Of a DNA stretch of 64,000 nt, positions 53,752 through 62,877 are shown piece after piece. Within the stretch, counting starts at the first letter, position 1. The number at the start of each line of letters is the position of its first letter. The position numbers were made by a program, and so were the translations under genes. This DNA comes from CAYOWK01 sp964407665 (lineage in GTDB: Bacteria; Pseudomonadota; Alphaproteobacteria; Caulobacterales; Hyphomonadaceae): NCBI GenBank assembly GCA_964407665.1, contig CAYOWK010000003.1:98191-162190 (forward strand), read 5' to 3'. The notes under the pieces were generated by a model. It did not search any database. It was not told the DNA's origin and worked only from the letters and a program-made list of their open reading frames with translations.

Positions 53752-54684
53752 ATGAAACTCATCGCGTGCAATTCCAATCGACCCCTGGCCGAGGATATCG
53801 CGACCTACCTCGACATGCGGCTGACCGACGCCGAGGTGAAGACCTTCAAGGACCGCGAAGTCTTCGTGAAGGTGAACGAGAACGTCCGGGGCAAGGATGT
53901 CTACGTCATCCAGTCGACCTCGGCGCCCGCCAACGACAACCTCATGGAACTGCTGATCACGATCGATGCGCTGGTCCGCGCCAGCGCGGATCGCGTGACA
54001 GCCGTGATCCCCTATTTCGGCTACGCCCGGCAGGACCGGAAGACGGACGGCCGGACGCCCATTTCCGCCAAACTCGTCGCCAACCTGATTACCAAGGCTG
54101 GCGCCGACCGCGTCCTCACCGTCGATCTGCACGCCGCCCAGATCCAGGGCTTCTTCGACGTCCCGACCGACAACCTCTTTGCCGGCCCTGTCATCGAGGA
54201 TGACATCATCCGCAAGTACGGCCTCAAGGATCTGATGGTCATCTCGCCGGACGTCGGCGGCGTCGTCCGTGCGCGTGCGCTCGCCAAACGGCTTGGCGTC
54301 GATCTCGCCATCGTCGACAAGCGCCGCGAGAAGGCCGGCGAGTCCGAAGTGATGAACATCATCGGCACCGTCGAAGGCAAGAAGTGCATCCTCATCGATG
54401 ACATGACGGACTCGGGCGGCACGCTGATCAACGCCGCTGACGCCCTGCTGAAGAACGGCGCCAGGGAAGTCGCCGCCTATGTCAGCCACGGCGTGCTCTC
54501 GAACGGCGCCGCCGCCAACATCGACAAGTCCCAGCTCACGGAGCTGGTCACCACCGACACGATCCAGGCCTCGCCGCAGGTCCTGGCCGCGAAGAAGATC
54601 CGCACCGTCACCCTGGCTCCGCTGATCGGTGAGGCTGTCCGCCGGATCGCCAACGACGAATCCGTCTCGAAGATGTTCGACTAG
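53752..54684 (+). CDS. prs: Ribose-phosphate pyrophosphokinase
   Basis: A protein of 310 residues. PRPP synthetase motifs: NENVRGKDVYVIQST, YFGYARQDRK, DLHAAQIQGFFD and PRPP loop LIDDMTDSGGTLINAA. It makes PRPP from ribose-5-phosphate and ATP. A possible promoter (TTGCTC, 17 bases, CATTAG) lies about 55-75 bases upstream. Confidence 0.96.
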   Translation: MKLIACNSNRPLAEDIATYLDMRLTDAEVKTFKDREVFVKVNENVRGKDVYVIQSTSAPANDNLMELLITIDALVRASADRVTAVIPYFGYARQDRKTDGRTPISAKLVANLITKAGADRVLTVDLHAAQIQGFFDVPTDNLFAGPVIEDDIIRKYGLKDLMVISPDVGGVVRARALAKRLGVDLAIVDKRREKAGESEVMNIIGTVEGKKCILIDDMTDSGGTLINAADALLKNGAREVAAYVSHGVLSNGAAANIDKSQLTELVTTDTIQASPQVLAAKKIRTVTLAPLIGEAVRRIANDESVSKMFD

Positions 54685-54764
54685 ACCCTGTCCACCTTCT
54701 GACATCCAGACTTTCGGCTTCGTCCCTTACCCGGCATGGTGCGAGCTCTACTTTGGAGGTCCGC

Positions 54765-55187
54765 ATGACCGACTGGCGAGAGAATCCCCTGTTCAAGAGG
54801 GCGGCGTCCTTCGCCCAGGCGTCTCAGGACGAGATTGCACGCGTCAGCGCCGAGATAGCCCCGAAGGCGGCAAGCCTGGTCAAGCACGTCCCGTTCGTGG
54901 AAGACGCCGTCGCGGCCTACTATGCGGCGATGGACCCGGATGTCCCCTCGACCACACGCGCCATGATCTGGGGGCCTCTCCTCTATTTCGTCCTGCCCCT
55001 TGATGCGATCCCGGACATCATCCCCGGGGCCGGCCTCATTGACGACGCGGCCGTGATCGCCCTGCTCCTCAACACCGTCCGCACCAGCATCAGCCGCGAG
55101 CACCGCAGCCGCGCCCGCTCGGCGCTCGGCCTGCCGCCCCTGCCGCCGGAAGCCGGAAAGACCTCGCCAACGGGCCCCAGAAAATGA
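54765..55187 (+). CDS. YkvA family membrane protein (DUF1232)
   Basis: About 140 residues. DUF1232 core: YYAAMDPDVPSTTRAMIWGP, then LYFVLPLDAIPDIIPGAGLI, typical of YkvA proteins. GGAGG lies 6 bases before ATG 54765. The C-terminus is Arg/Pro-rich. Function unknown. Overlaps DUF5990 downstream (ATGA). Confidence 0.88.
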   Translation: MTDWRENPLFKRAASFAQASQDEIARVSAEIAPKAASLVKHVPFVEDAVAAYYAAMDPDVPSTTRAMIWGPLLYFVLPLDAIPDIIPGAGLIDDAAVIALLLNTVRTSISREHRSRARSALGLPPLPPEAGKTSPTGPRK

Positions 55188-55609
55188 CGACGAGGCAGTC
55201 CGGCCAGACCGAAATCACCCTGCGGCTGATCCTTGAACAGCCTGTCGCCGGGGTCGTCTACAGCCTCCAGAACAAGAAGAACGAGCCTGTGAACGCGACC
55301 CTGTCAGCCGGCGCCGACCTCGCGTTCGAACTCCCTGTCCGCGTCGGCCCCGGGCCAAAGTTCTACGGAGACTTCGTCCGGTCGGAAGGCCCCTCGCGCC
55401 GCTTCGTCTATGTCGCCAGCGGCAAACAGGCAGGCCAGCATATCGTGCTCAGCCGCCGCATGAAGATCGACATCCACGACTTGCCCCAGACCCTGATCGA
55501 CGCTGCAATCGCTGGCCGCACGCTTCAGGCGGTCTTCGCCGGCTCAGACCGGGACGGCGGACCCGCCTGCGCAACCTGCAAGCCAATCGAGCCCTGGGAA
55601 ACTGTCTGA
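55184..55609 (+). CDS. DUF5990 family protein
   Basis: A protein of 141 residues matching DUF5990 (ITLRLILEQPVAGVVYSLQ, PGPKFYGDFVRSEGPSRRF, YVASGKQAGQ, RRMKIDIHDLP). The C-terminal DGGPACATCKPIE (coding bases 55553-55591) occurs again as an isolated fragment at 56400-56441. Function unknown. Overlaps the DUF1232 gene. Confidence 0.8.
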   Translation: MTTRQSGQTEITLRLILEQPVAGVVYSLQNKKNEPVNATLSAGADLAFELPVRVGPGPKFYGDFVRSEGPSRRFVYVASGKQAGQHIVLSRRMKIDIHDLPQTLIDAAIAGRTLQAVFAGSDRDGGPACATCKPIEPWETV

Positions 55610-55824
55610 GACCGGCCAGACTGGCCCCGGAAAGGTGGGATCTCGCGTCGAATTTCGAACGACCAGTTTGACCCAAAAATGTAGCTCACCGAGTTTCATG
55701 CGATGGGCAAAAACTCGCCGAGATCAAACGTTGACGGTCAGATGAAAACCCCGGCGACTGTCCAGCTTCTCTCAGCTGTAAATCGACTCTAACATTGAGC
55801 AACGTTTCGATGAAAGGCCGGCCC

Positions 55825-56157
55825 ATGCTCGAAGGCTCATGCGATTGCGGCGCGGTACGCTATGCCGTGGATGCAGCGCTTGATGAAGTGACAGAGTGCA
55901 ACTGCGGCATCTGCCGCCGCTCAGGCGGGCTGTGGGCCTACTACTCGCCGACGAAAGTGACGATGACCGGGCCCACGGACATCTATCTGCGCGGTGACCG
56001 CATGCTGGAAATGCACCACTGCAAGACCTGTCGCTGCCTGATGTGGTGGGCGCCGGTGGACAAAAGCTACGACCGCATGGGTGTAAACGCCCGTATGCTT
56101 CCGCTGGGCGCGTGGGATGAGATACCGGTCAGGAAGAGCGACGGGGCGAGCTGGTGA
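55825..56157 (+). CDS. GFA family protein (CENP-V/GFA zinc domain)
   Basis: About 110 residues. Cysteines in the GFA pattern: EGSCDCGAVRYAVD, TECNCGICRRSGG and HHCKTCRCLMWW. The family binds zinc and was first described with glutathione-dependent formaldehyde activation, a role not proven for most members. AAAGG lies ~9 bases before ATG 55825; earlier in-frame TTG 55795 and ATG 55810 are possible. Confidence 0.85.
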   Translation: MLEGSCDCGAVRYAVDAALDEVTECNCGICRRSGGLWAYYSPTKVTMTGPTDIYLRGDRMLEMHHCKTCRCLMWWAPVDKSYDRMGVNARMLPLGAWDEIPVRKSDGASW

Positions 56158-56232
56158 CGGGCAGGATCATTGTCCTGTTTCGGACGGCCCATTGACGCCC
56201 TTGCCTCAACTCATGAAGCCTTCCCCACCGAA

Positions 56233-56407
56233 CCAGTGACGCGAAAGGGCCAGTTGCCATCGCCCTCACGGGCAGCGTGAACGGCGGGTTCGGGCGCCAT
56301 ATCGGACGCTACCATTCAAACCAAGATACTGGCACGCCCCCAGACTGGCCGCCTCCCGTTTTGGTCGCCCTCGTACATCGGCCTCACTTCTCGAAAGGCA
56401 GCGACGG
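56233..56407 (+). repeat. Decayed copy of the rplY upstream region
   Basis: Aligns end-to-end with 57046-57222. Shared runs include GGTTCGGG, ATCGGACGC, CGTTTT, CGCCCTCG and CGAAAGGC. The positions matching the rplY promoter -35 and -10 (TTGCCG and TATAAG) have decayed to roughly TCCCG and CATCGG. Confidence 0.7.
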
Positions 56408-56441
56408 CGGCCCCGCCTGCGCAACCTGCAAGCCGATCGAG
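56400..56441 (+). pseudogene. DUF5990 C-terminal fragment
   Basis: Encodes SDGGPACATCKPIE, matching the end of the intact DUF5990 protein (DGGPACATCKPIE) except for one leading residue. It lacks the rest of the gene and directly follows the decayed promoter copy, so it looks like the right arm of a mosaic duplication. Confidence 0.65.
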
Positions 56442-56451
56442 CTCCAGGCCG

Positions 56452-56979
56452 TTACTGGGCCGGCGTCATTGTCACCGTTGATGGAAATTCCGGATTTGGA
56501 GACGGTTCCTGCGCGGTCTCTGTCCAGGAGACGATGGCCCGAAGCGTACGGGTTTGCGCCTCGTCCGCGACCAACACGTCTTCATCGTATTCCAGATCAA
56601 TACGTCCAGGCGATGCGGCAATCACGCGATAGTCGCGAAAGTTGCCGAGCCGAAAAGCTCTCTCATCATGCGGTGAGACGAAGGCGAGATATACGCCAAG
56701 GCCGTTCATGGCGGGATCGCCACTGCCCAGTCCGAACATGCGTACCGCGGCGATGTTCGACATGTCCGGGAAATCGTTGAACTTGACCACTGCAAGCGCC
56801 GCGATAGCTGGATCGTCTTGAGCGAGCGGGCTCCAGGTTTGGGGCTCGCCCTCACCTTCAACGAAAGGCGCAGGAGCCTCGATGCTGGCTGGCGCAGGCG
56901 TGGTGGAGGGGTTGCAACCTGCGACGGTCAGGCAGGCTGCTATCAGCACCGCGGAAATTGAAGCACGACAGATCGACAT
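56452..56979 (-). CDS. Hypothetical lipoprotein
   Basis: About 175 residues with lipobox VAGC (Cys ~22) and a Pro/Ala linker. The start ATG 56979 has GGGGG close upstream; an in-frame ATG at 57000 adds seven residues. The mature region (VRMFGLGSGDPAMNGLGVYL, FVSPHDERAFRLGNFRDYRV) has no recognised family. It lies on the minus strand between the two copies of the duplicated segment. Confidence 0.6.
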   Translation of the reverse strand: MSICRASISAVLIAACLTVAGCNPSTTPAPASIEAPAPFVEGEGEPQTWSPLAQDDPAIAALAVVKFNDFPDMSNIAAVRMFGLGSGDPAMNGLGVYLAFVSPHDERAFRLGNFRDYRVIAASPGRIDLEYDEDVLVADEAQTRTLRAIVSWTETAQEPSPNPEFPSTVTMTPAQ

Positions 56980-57045
56980 CTGGCCCCCAGCTCGCAACAT
57001 CCTGCCTCGCTAAAGAACCACCCCACCAAACGCAAGCCCGGGTCT

Positions 57046-57222
57046 CCAGTGGGGCAAAAGGGGTGATGCCGCGGCATAACGGGGTCGCGTGGCCGCCCGG
57101 TTCGGGAGCCCCATCGGACGCGAAGTATTCAAGGCAAAACACTGACACGACCTCCGGACAGCCCGCCTTGCCGTTTTTGGCGCCCTCGCATATAAGCCGC
57201 GCTTCCCGAAAGGCGGCGATGG
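57046..57222 (+). repeat. Intact copy of the duplicated rplY upstream region
   Basis: This is the intact member of the repeat pair with 56233-56407. It contains the rplY promoter and ends about 76 bases before the rplY ATG. Confidence 0.7.
57168..57196 (+). promoter_or_regulatory. Sigma70-type promoter of rplY
   Basis: TTGCCG (57168-57173), a 17-base spacer and TATAAG (57191-57196), about 100 bases upstream of the rplY ATG. Spacing and -10 are near consensus. Confidence 0.7.
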
Positions 57223-57297
57223 TCGTTGCCTGTGTAGTCAGGCTGTCACCCAGGGCGTGTCCCGGGCGGACTTCAGGGCGAAACGGAGCTGAAATCA

Positions 57298-57945
57298 ATG
57301 TCAGACATCATTCTTAACGTCGAAGTGCGCGAGCGCTCGGGCAAAGGCGGCGCACGTGAAGCCCGCCGCGCCGGCAAGGTTCCGGGCGTTCTCTACGGCG
57401 GCGACCGCGGCCCGGTCTCGATCAGCCTCGAGGCCAAGCAGGTCGTGAAGGCCCTGAAATCCGGCAAATTCCTCGCCCACACGATCCAGATCGACCACAA
57501 GGGCGAAAAGCAGCTGGTGTTCGCGCAGGACATCCAGTTCCACCCGGTCTCGGACCTGCCGGTCCACCTCGACCTCTTCCGCGTTGATGCGACCCAGCTG
57601 ATCAAGGTGAGCGTCGCCGTTCGCTTCGTCGGCGAAGGCGTGTCCCCGGGCATCAAGCGCGGCGGCGCCCTCAACGTCGTCCGTCACGAAGTCGAACTGC
57701 TCTGCCCCGCCAACGCCATCCCGGAAGAACTGGTTTTCGACGTCTCGGCGCTCGACATCCACGACACCGTCAAGATCTCCGCGATCACGCTTCCCGAGAA
57801 CGTCCGTCCGGTCATCTCGGACCGTGACTTCACCATTGCGACCCTCACGGGCCGTGGCGGCAAGTCGGTTGCTGCTGACGATGCCGAAGACGCTGCGGCC
57901 GAAGCGGCTGCCGCTGCGGTTCCCGACCCCAAGAAGAAGAAGTAA
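57298..57945 (+). CDS. rplY: 50S ribosomal protein L25 (Ctc form)
   Basis: A protein of 215 residues: the N-terminal 5S-binding domain (VRERSGKGGAREARRAGKVP, GVLYGG) and a C-terminal TL5/CTC-type extension (GEGVSPGIKRGGALNVVRHE), with a highly acidic Ala-rich tail ending KKKK. The CTC form is normal in alphaproteobacteria. GGAG lies 9 bases before the ATG. Followed by a strong hairpin and pth. Confidence 0.96.
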   Translation: MSDIILNVEVRERSGKGGAREARRAGKVPGVLYGGDRGPVSISLEAKQVVKALKSGKFLAHTIQIDHKGEKQLVFAQDIQFHPVSDLPVHLDLFRVDATQLIKVSVAVRFVGEGVSPGIKRGGALNVVRHEVELLCPANAIPEELVFDVSALDIHDTVKISAITLPENVRPVISDRDFTIATLTGRGGKSVAADDAEDAAAEAAAAAVPDPKKKK

Positions 57946-57952
57946 GCTGGCC

Positions 57953-57988
57953 GGGGCGGCCTGTCTCATTCCTGAGGCAGGCCGCCCC
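57953..57988 (+). terminator. Strong hairpin between rplY and pth
   Basis: A 16-bp stem (11 consecutive G-C-rich pairs from GGGGCGGCCTG / CAGGCCGCCCC, then TCTCA/TGAGG with one G-U) and a TTCC loop, 7 bases after the rplY stop. No T-run follows, so it may be an attenuator or RNA-stability element rather than a full terminator. Confidence 0.6.
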
Positions 57989-58008
57989 CCGCCGCCGGAT
58001 TGGGTTTC

Positions 58009-58635
58009 ATGCTGCTGATCGCCGGACTCGGAAATCCGGGGCCGGGTTATTCCGGCAACCGTCACAACATCGGCTTCATGGCCGTGGACCGGATCGCCGA
58101 ACGCCATGGCTTCGGCCCGTGGAAGAAGAAGTTCCAGGGCGAGATCGCCGAGGGACGCATCCCGGCGCCGGATGGCTCCAGCCTCAAGACAACGCTGCTG
58201 AAGCCGCAGACCTTCATGAACAATTCAGGCCACTCCATCGGCGAGGCGATGCGCTTTCATAAGCTCTCGTCCGGGCAGGTCGTGGTCTTCTACGACGAAC
58301 TCGATCTCGCGCCCGGACGCATCCGCGTGAAGAAGGGCGGCGGCGCAGCCGGCCATAACGGGGTCCGCTCCATCATCGCCCAGGGCAACCCTGACGTCCG
58401 CCGCGTCCGCATGGGCATTGGCCACCCCGGCGACAAGTCGCTGGTTCACGGCTATGTCCTCTCCGATTTCGCGAAGGCCGAACAGCCGTGGCTGGACGCC
58501 CTGCTCGACGCCTGCTCCGACGCCGTTCCATTCCTGGCCGCTGGCGATGATGATCGCTACCAGGCCGAAGTCATGCGCCTCGCCCCCTCCCCAAAGGGCG
58601 ATCCACGCAAACCGAATTCCTCCGAGGAGACTTAA
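58009..58635 (+). CDS. pth: Peptidyl-tRNA hydrolase
   Basis: About 208 residues: LIAGLGNPGPGYSGNRHNIGF, KPQTFMNNSGHSIGEA, FYDELDLAPGRIRVKKGGGAAGHNGVRSI-type segments and RMGIGHPGDKS. It releases peptides from stalled peptidyl-tRNAs. ATG 58009 is preferred over an in-frame TTG at 58000. Three bases separate it from ychF. Confidence 0.96.
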   Translation: MLLIAGLGNPGPGYSGNRHNIGFMAVDRIAERHGFGPWKKKFQGEIAEGRIPAPDGSSLKTTLLKPQTFMNNSGHSIGEAMRFHKLSSGQVVVFYDELDLAPGRIRVKKGGGAAGHNGVRSIIAQGNPDVRRVRMGIGHPGDKSLVHGYVLSDFAKAEQPWLDALLDACSDAVPFLAAGDDDRYQAEVMRLAPSPKGDPRKPNSSEET

Positions 58636-58638
58636 CCG

Positions 58639-59736
58639 ATGGGCTTCAAGTGCGGCATCGTTGGCCTGCCGAACGTCGGCAAGTCCACTCTCTTCAACGC
58701 CCTCACCCGCACCGCTGCGGCGCAGGCGGCCAACTATCCGTTCTGCACCATCGAACCGAACGTCGGCGACGTCGCGATGCCGGAGCCGCGCCTCGACACG
58801 CTGGCGAAGATCGCCGGTTCGAAAGAAATCATCCCGACCCGGATGAACTTCATCGACATCGCGGGCCTCGTGAAGGGCGCCAGCCAGGGCGAAGGGCTCG
58901 GCAACCAGTTCCTCGCCACCATCCGCGAGTGCGACGCCGTCGCCTACGTCCTGCGCTGCTTCGAGGATGACGACATCACCCACGTCTCCGGCAAGATCGA
59001 TCCGCTCTCCGACTTCGAAGTCGTCGAAACCGAGCTGATGCTCGCCGACATGGAAAGCCTCGAGAAGCGCCGCACCAACGTCGAGAAGAAGGCCCGCGGC
59101 GGCGACAAGGAAGCCAAGCAGACGCTCGACCTCATCACCCTCGCCCTCGAACAGCTCAACGACGGCAAGCCCGCCCGCCGCGCCAAGATCGGCGCCGACG
59201 ACGCCAAGGCCTGGCGCATGATGCAGCTGCTGACCGCGAAGCCCGTCTTCTACATCTGCAACGTCGATGAAGGCTCCGCCGCCACCGGCAACGCCTTCTC
59301 CGACGCCGTGGTCGCCCACGCGAAGAAGGAAGGCTCCCAGGCCGTCGTCATCTCCGCCCAGATCGAAAGCGAGATGGCGGTCCTCGAAGACGCCGAACAG
59401 GCCGAGTTCCTCGCGACCCTCGGGCTCGAAGAGCCAGGCCTCAACCGCGTCATCCGCGCCGGCTACGAACTCCTCGGCCTGCAGACCTACTTCACCGTCG
59501 GCCCGAAAGAGGCCCGCGCCTGGACCATCAAGAAGGGAACGACCGCCCCGCAGGCCGCCGGCGTCATCCACGGCGACTTCGAGAAGGGCTTCATCAAGGC
59601 CGAGACCATCGCCTTCGACGACTTCGTGAAGTTCAACGGAGAGAGCGGCGCCAAGGAAGCCGGCAAGGCCCGTCAGGAAGGCAAGGAATACGTCGTCCAG
59701 GACGGCGACGTCATGCACTTCAAGTTCAACGTCTGA
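58639..59736 (+). CDS. ychF: Ribosome-binding ATPase YchF
   Basis: A protein of 365 residues: GLPNVGKSTLFNALTRT (P-loop), NYPFCTIEPN, FIDIAGLVKGASQGEGLGNQ and a C-terminal TGS domain (LQTYFTVGPKEARAWTIKKG, VIHGDFEKGFIKAE). An OBG-family P-loop ATPase. Same transcriptional direction as rplY and pth. Confidence 0.96.
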   Translation: MGFKCGIVGLPNVGKSTLFNALTRTAAAQAANYPFCTIEPNVGDVAMPEPRLDTLAKIAGSKEIIPTRMNFIDIAGLVKGASQGEGLGNQFLATIRECDAVAYVLRCFEDDDITHVSGKIDPLSDFEVVETELMLADMESLEKRRTNVEKKARGGDKEAKQTLDLITLALEQLNDGKPARRAKIGADDAKAWRMMQLLTAKPVFYICNVDEGSAATGNAFSDAVVAHAKKEGSQAVVISAQIESEMAVLEDAEQAEFLATLGLEEPGLNRVIRAGYELLGLQTYFTVGPKEARAWTIKKGTTAPQAAGVIHGDFEKGFIKAETIAFDDFVKFNGESGAKEAGKARQEGKEYVVQDGDVMHFKFNV

Positions 59737-59916
59737 GGCGAGCAGCCCGTTTTACAGAACCCCCGCGCCACATGACTCGGGGAGTGGGTTGTGATGGGTG
59801 GCGGCTCACTGCCGATTGTAGTCTGCGCTGAATAGTCGATTTGATGGCGTTACGCGGAGAACTCGTCGGCCTAAGCTTGGCCAGCGGCTGTCTGGAACGC
59901 AGCTTGGGCTGGTGAT

Positions 59917-60447
59917 GTGTCGCTCTCGATCCTGATCATTGCGTGGCTGATGATCACTCTCCTGGCTTCGGGAGCGGCTCGGCTGTGCTGGATCGTCGAC
60001 AGGCCCGAAGGCCGGATTGTTCGGACAGCGCTGATCGCCTTACCGGCTTTGGCCATCATCGCCCCGCCTGCACTGGTCGCTCTGGCGCTGGGTCTAAACG
60101 CGATGGACCCGCCGGCCGACAAGTTCTCGACAGTCTTTGGCGTCGATCTGCCAGATTCGGTCGTGTCCATTCGGGCGAGTGAAAAACTGGGATCAGACTT
60201 TGACCGCATCTGCCTCGCATTGGTCGTCGCCCCAGACGACTGGCAATCGATGGAGAACGGCCTCGCCTTGGAAAAGAGCCCTCGTTTCCCCCGGGCCGAT
60301 TGTCCGGCGTGGTGGAAAGCCAAGGACTGTCCGGACCTTGTCTCCTTTGTGTCCCGGGCGAAGGGTAAAATCGACTGGGATTCCCGCGTGATTTTCTGGT
60401 GCCCGGAATCGGGCAATGTCTACGTGGACGCTTGGGCGATCAGCTGA
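59917..60447 (+). CDS. Hypothetical membrane protein
   Basis: About 176 residues from a GTG. Two N-terminal membrane spans (LIIAWLMITLLASGAARLCW and ALIALPALAIIAPPALVALALG) precede a soluble ~110-residue domain with three cysteines (DRICLALV, RADCPAWW, AKDCPDLV). No family recognised. Convergent with recQ, 14 bases apart. Confidence 0.55.
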   Translation: MSLSILIIAWLMITLLASGAARLCWIVDRPEGRIVRTALIALPALAIIAPPALVALALGLNAMDPPADKFSTVFGVDLPDSVVSIRASEKLGSDFDRICLALVVAPDDWQSMENGLALEKSPRFPRADCPAWWKAKDCPDLVSFVSRAKGKIDWDSRVIFWCPESGNVYVDAWAIS

Positions 60448-60461
60448 CGCGCACAGCCCGC

Positions 60462-62279
60462 TCACCCCGCCTCCCGTATCGCCTCTAGGAACGCCGTCCC
60501 GTACCGCTCGCGCTTCTTGTCCCCGATCCCTGGCACGCACAGCAACGCCATCTCGTCCGCTGGACGAGACTTCGCCAGCGAGATCAGCGTGGTGTCCGGG
60601 AAGATCACATAGGGCGGTACGCCAAGGTCCTTCGCCAGTCCCGCACGCAGCCCGCGCAGCTTCTGGAACAGCGCCTCGTCGGCCTCGTTCAACCCGCTTC
60701 TCGCTGCCTCACGCTGCTCCTTCCGTGCGCCCTTCGCAGGCTTCCCACGGTCCGCGCGGAAGAACACCCGCCGCTCCTTGCGGAACACCTGACGCGCGCT
60801 CTCGTCCAGCTTCAGCGCGCCATACGCCTCATGGTCGATGACCAGATATCCCGCCGCCGTCAGCTGCCGGAAGATCGACTGCCACACCCGCGCCTCGATC
60901 TCCTTGCCCACGCCAAACGCGGGCAAGGACGTATGCCCGAACTTCTGCGTCTTCTCGTTCTCGACGCCGGTGAGCACGTCGATCACATGCCCCACGCCAA
61001 ACCGCTCGCCGGTGCGATAGACCGCTCCCAGCGCCTTGATCGCCGCCTCCGTGCCGTCCCACGTCTTGGCCGGATTGCGGCACCCGTCGCAATTGCCGCA
61101 GGCCCCCGGATGCGCCTCGCCGAAGTGCGCGAGGATGGCCTGCCGCCTGCACCCGGCCGTCTCGCAGATCGCCAGCAGCGCATTCAGCTTGCCGCGCTCG
61201 ATCCGCTTGATTTCCTCGGCCGCCGCGCCCTCGTTGATCATGCGGTTGCGCTGCGCAACGTCTGACATGCCATACGCCATCCACGCCTCGGACGGCAGAC
61301 CGTCGCGCCCCGCGCGCCCGGTCTCCTGGTAATACGCCTCCACCGATCCCGGCATGTCGAGGTGAGCCACATAGCGCACGTCCGGCTTGTCGATCCCCAT
61401 CCCGAACGCCACCGTCGCCACAAGGCACAGCGCATCCTCCTTCAGGAACGCGTCCTGGTTGCGGTCCCGCACGGTCCGGTCAAACCCCGCATGATACGCC
61501 AGCGCCCGCACGCCCTGCGCGTTGAGCCACTCCGCCGTCTCCTCCACCTTCGCCCGCGAGAGGCAGTAGACGATCCCGCTCTCCCCCTCGTGCCGTCCCA
61601 GAAACCGCAACAGCTGCGAACGCGCCTGATCCCGCTCCACGATCTCGTAGGAGATGTTGGGCCGGTCGAAGCTGGTGGTGAACACCGGCGCCGACCCCAG
61701 CCCCAGCCGCTCGATGATGTCCGCCCGCGTCTGCGGATCGGCCGTCGCCGTCAGCGCCATGCGCGGCACGCCCGGATAGCGCTGCCCCAGCATCCCAAGC
61801 GCGCGATACTCCGGCCGGAAGTCATGCCCCCACTGCGACACGCAGTGCGCCTCGTCGATGGCGAACAGCGCGATGCGCGCGTCATCGATCAGCTGCGCAA
61901 ACCCATCCGTCATGATCCGCTCAGGCGTCACGTACAGCAGGTCCAGCTCCCCCGCCCGCAGCGCCGCCCGCGTCGCCATCGTCTCCTCGCGCGACATCGA
62001 CGAGTTCAGCGCCGCCGCCCGCACGCCCAGCTGCAGCAGAGCCTCCACCTGGTCGCGCATCAGCGCAATCAGCGGCGAGACCACCACGCCCACGCCCGGC
62101 CGGCACAGCGCCGGCACCTGAAAGCACAGCGACTTCCCAGCCCCGGTGGGAAACAGCACGACAGCGTCGCCCCCCGCCGTCACATGATCAACGACTTCCT
62201 GTTGCCGCCCCCGGAACGCATCATACCCATAGACCCGCTTCAGCACCTCCAGCGGCGCCTTTACCTCTCTCGCAGCCAT
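60462..62279 (-). CDS. recQ: ATP-dependent DNA helicase RecQ
   Basis: A protein of 605 residues: motif I LFPTGAGKSLCFQ (~45), DEAH-type IDEAHCVSQWGHDFRPEY, QETGRAGRDGLPS (motif VI), a zinc-binding RQC region (AGCRRQAILAHFGE, CGNCDGCRNP) and a C-terminal HRDC domain (LRGLRAGLAKDLGVPPYVIF). It acts in recombination and replication-fork repair. All motifs intact; normal RecQ length. Confidence 0.95.
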   Translation of the reverse strand: MAAREVKAPLEVLKRVYGYDAFRGRQQEVVDHVTAGGDAVVLFPTGAGKSLCFQVPALCRPGVGVVVSPLIALMRDQVEALLQLGVRAAALNSSMSREETMATRAALRAGELDLLYVTPERIMTDGFAQLIDDARIALFAIDEAHCVSQWGHDFRPEYRALGMLGQRYPGVPRMALTATADPQTRADIIERLGLGSAPVFTTSFDRPNISYEIVERDQARSQLLRFLGRHEGESGIVYCLSRAKVEETAEWLNAQGVRALAYHAGFDRTVRDRNQDAFLKEDALCLVATVAFGMGIDKPDVRYVAHLDMPGSVEAYYQETGRAGRDGLPSEAWMAYGMSDVAQRNRMINEGAAAEEIKRIERGKLNALLAICETAGCRRQAILAHFGEAHPGACGNCDGCRNPAKTWDGTEAAIKALGAVYRTGERFGVGHVIDVLTGVENEKTQKFGHTSLPAFGVGKEIEARVWQSIFRQLTAAGYLVIDHEAYGALKLDESARQVFRKERRVFFRADRGKPAKGARKEQREAARSGLNEADEALFQKLRGLRAGLAKDLGVPPYVIFPDTTLISLAKSRPADEMALLCVPGIGDKKRERYGTAFLEAIREAG

Positions 62280-62356
62280 GTGGGAATCGTCCTCGCCTTG
62301 GGGCGGCAGACTGCCCCAGCGGCGACTGAGAAGCGACCCCTCTAACCGCCGCTACC

Positions 62357-62730
62357 GCTGTCATCCTCGGGCGGAGCGAAGCGGAGACCCGGAACCCAGA
62401 AACCAACCCCAAGGGGGACTTCCGCGACACCCCCGCTGTCATCCTGGAAGCGCAAAGCGCTATCCGGGCCCCATGGTCCGGCACCCTCACCGCCCAAGGC
62501 CGGATTCCGGGTCTCCGGTACTCCGGCCCTCCGCCCGGAATGACAGGTGTGGGCGAGCCGAAACGTAAAGCCTAATCCTTTACCACAACCCACCGCTGTC
62601 ATTCCGGGGTAAGCGCAAAGCGCGCATCCCCGGAATCCCGGTTCCATCCGGATGGACAAGGCCAGCCGAAGTCCCAAAGACCAAACAACCGGGATTCCGG
62701 GCACGCGCTCCGCCTGGCCCGGAATGACAG
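62357..62730. repeat. Cluster of five extragenic palindrome units
   Basis: Units at 62357-62399, 62435-62472, 62500-62546 (inverted), 62595-62640 and 62690-62730 (inverted). Each has a GTCAT(T/C)C end (or its complement) and CCGGAATCC-type end; several contain a small central hairpin (for example AGCGC-AAA-GCGCT). Pairs in opposite orientation make large imperfect palindromes. No coding signal is convincing in 62280-62877. Confidence 0.7.
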
Positions 62731-62877
62731 ATGGTTCCGTGTGGAGTTTTGGCTGTATCTGTGGTCCCGCACACCCGCCAGCCGCATAGCTACCAACGCG
62801 TCGCAAGGGGCTCCTGTCGCCCCCCACCCCCTCACCCGTCTTCCTGATACACCCACCCCAATCAGGACCCCCACGCC

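Noticed and set aside
58225..59718. A 497-residue open frame on the minus strand opposite pth and ychF
   Set aside because: It is a shadow of the highly codon-biased pth-ychF genes; no start site or family motif, and both plus-strand genes are certain.
62342..62827. ORFs inside the palindrome cluster
   Set aside because: Their sequence derives from repeated palindrome units and has no start signal or family match.
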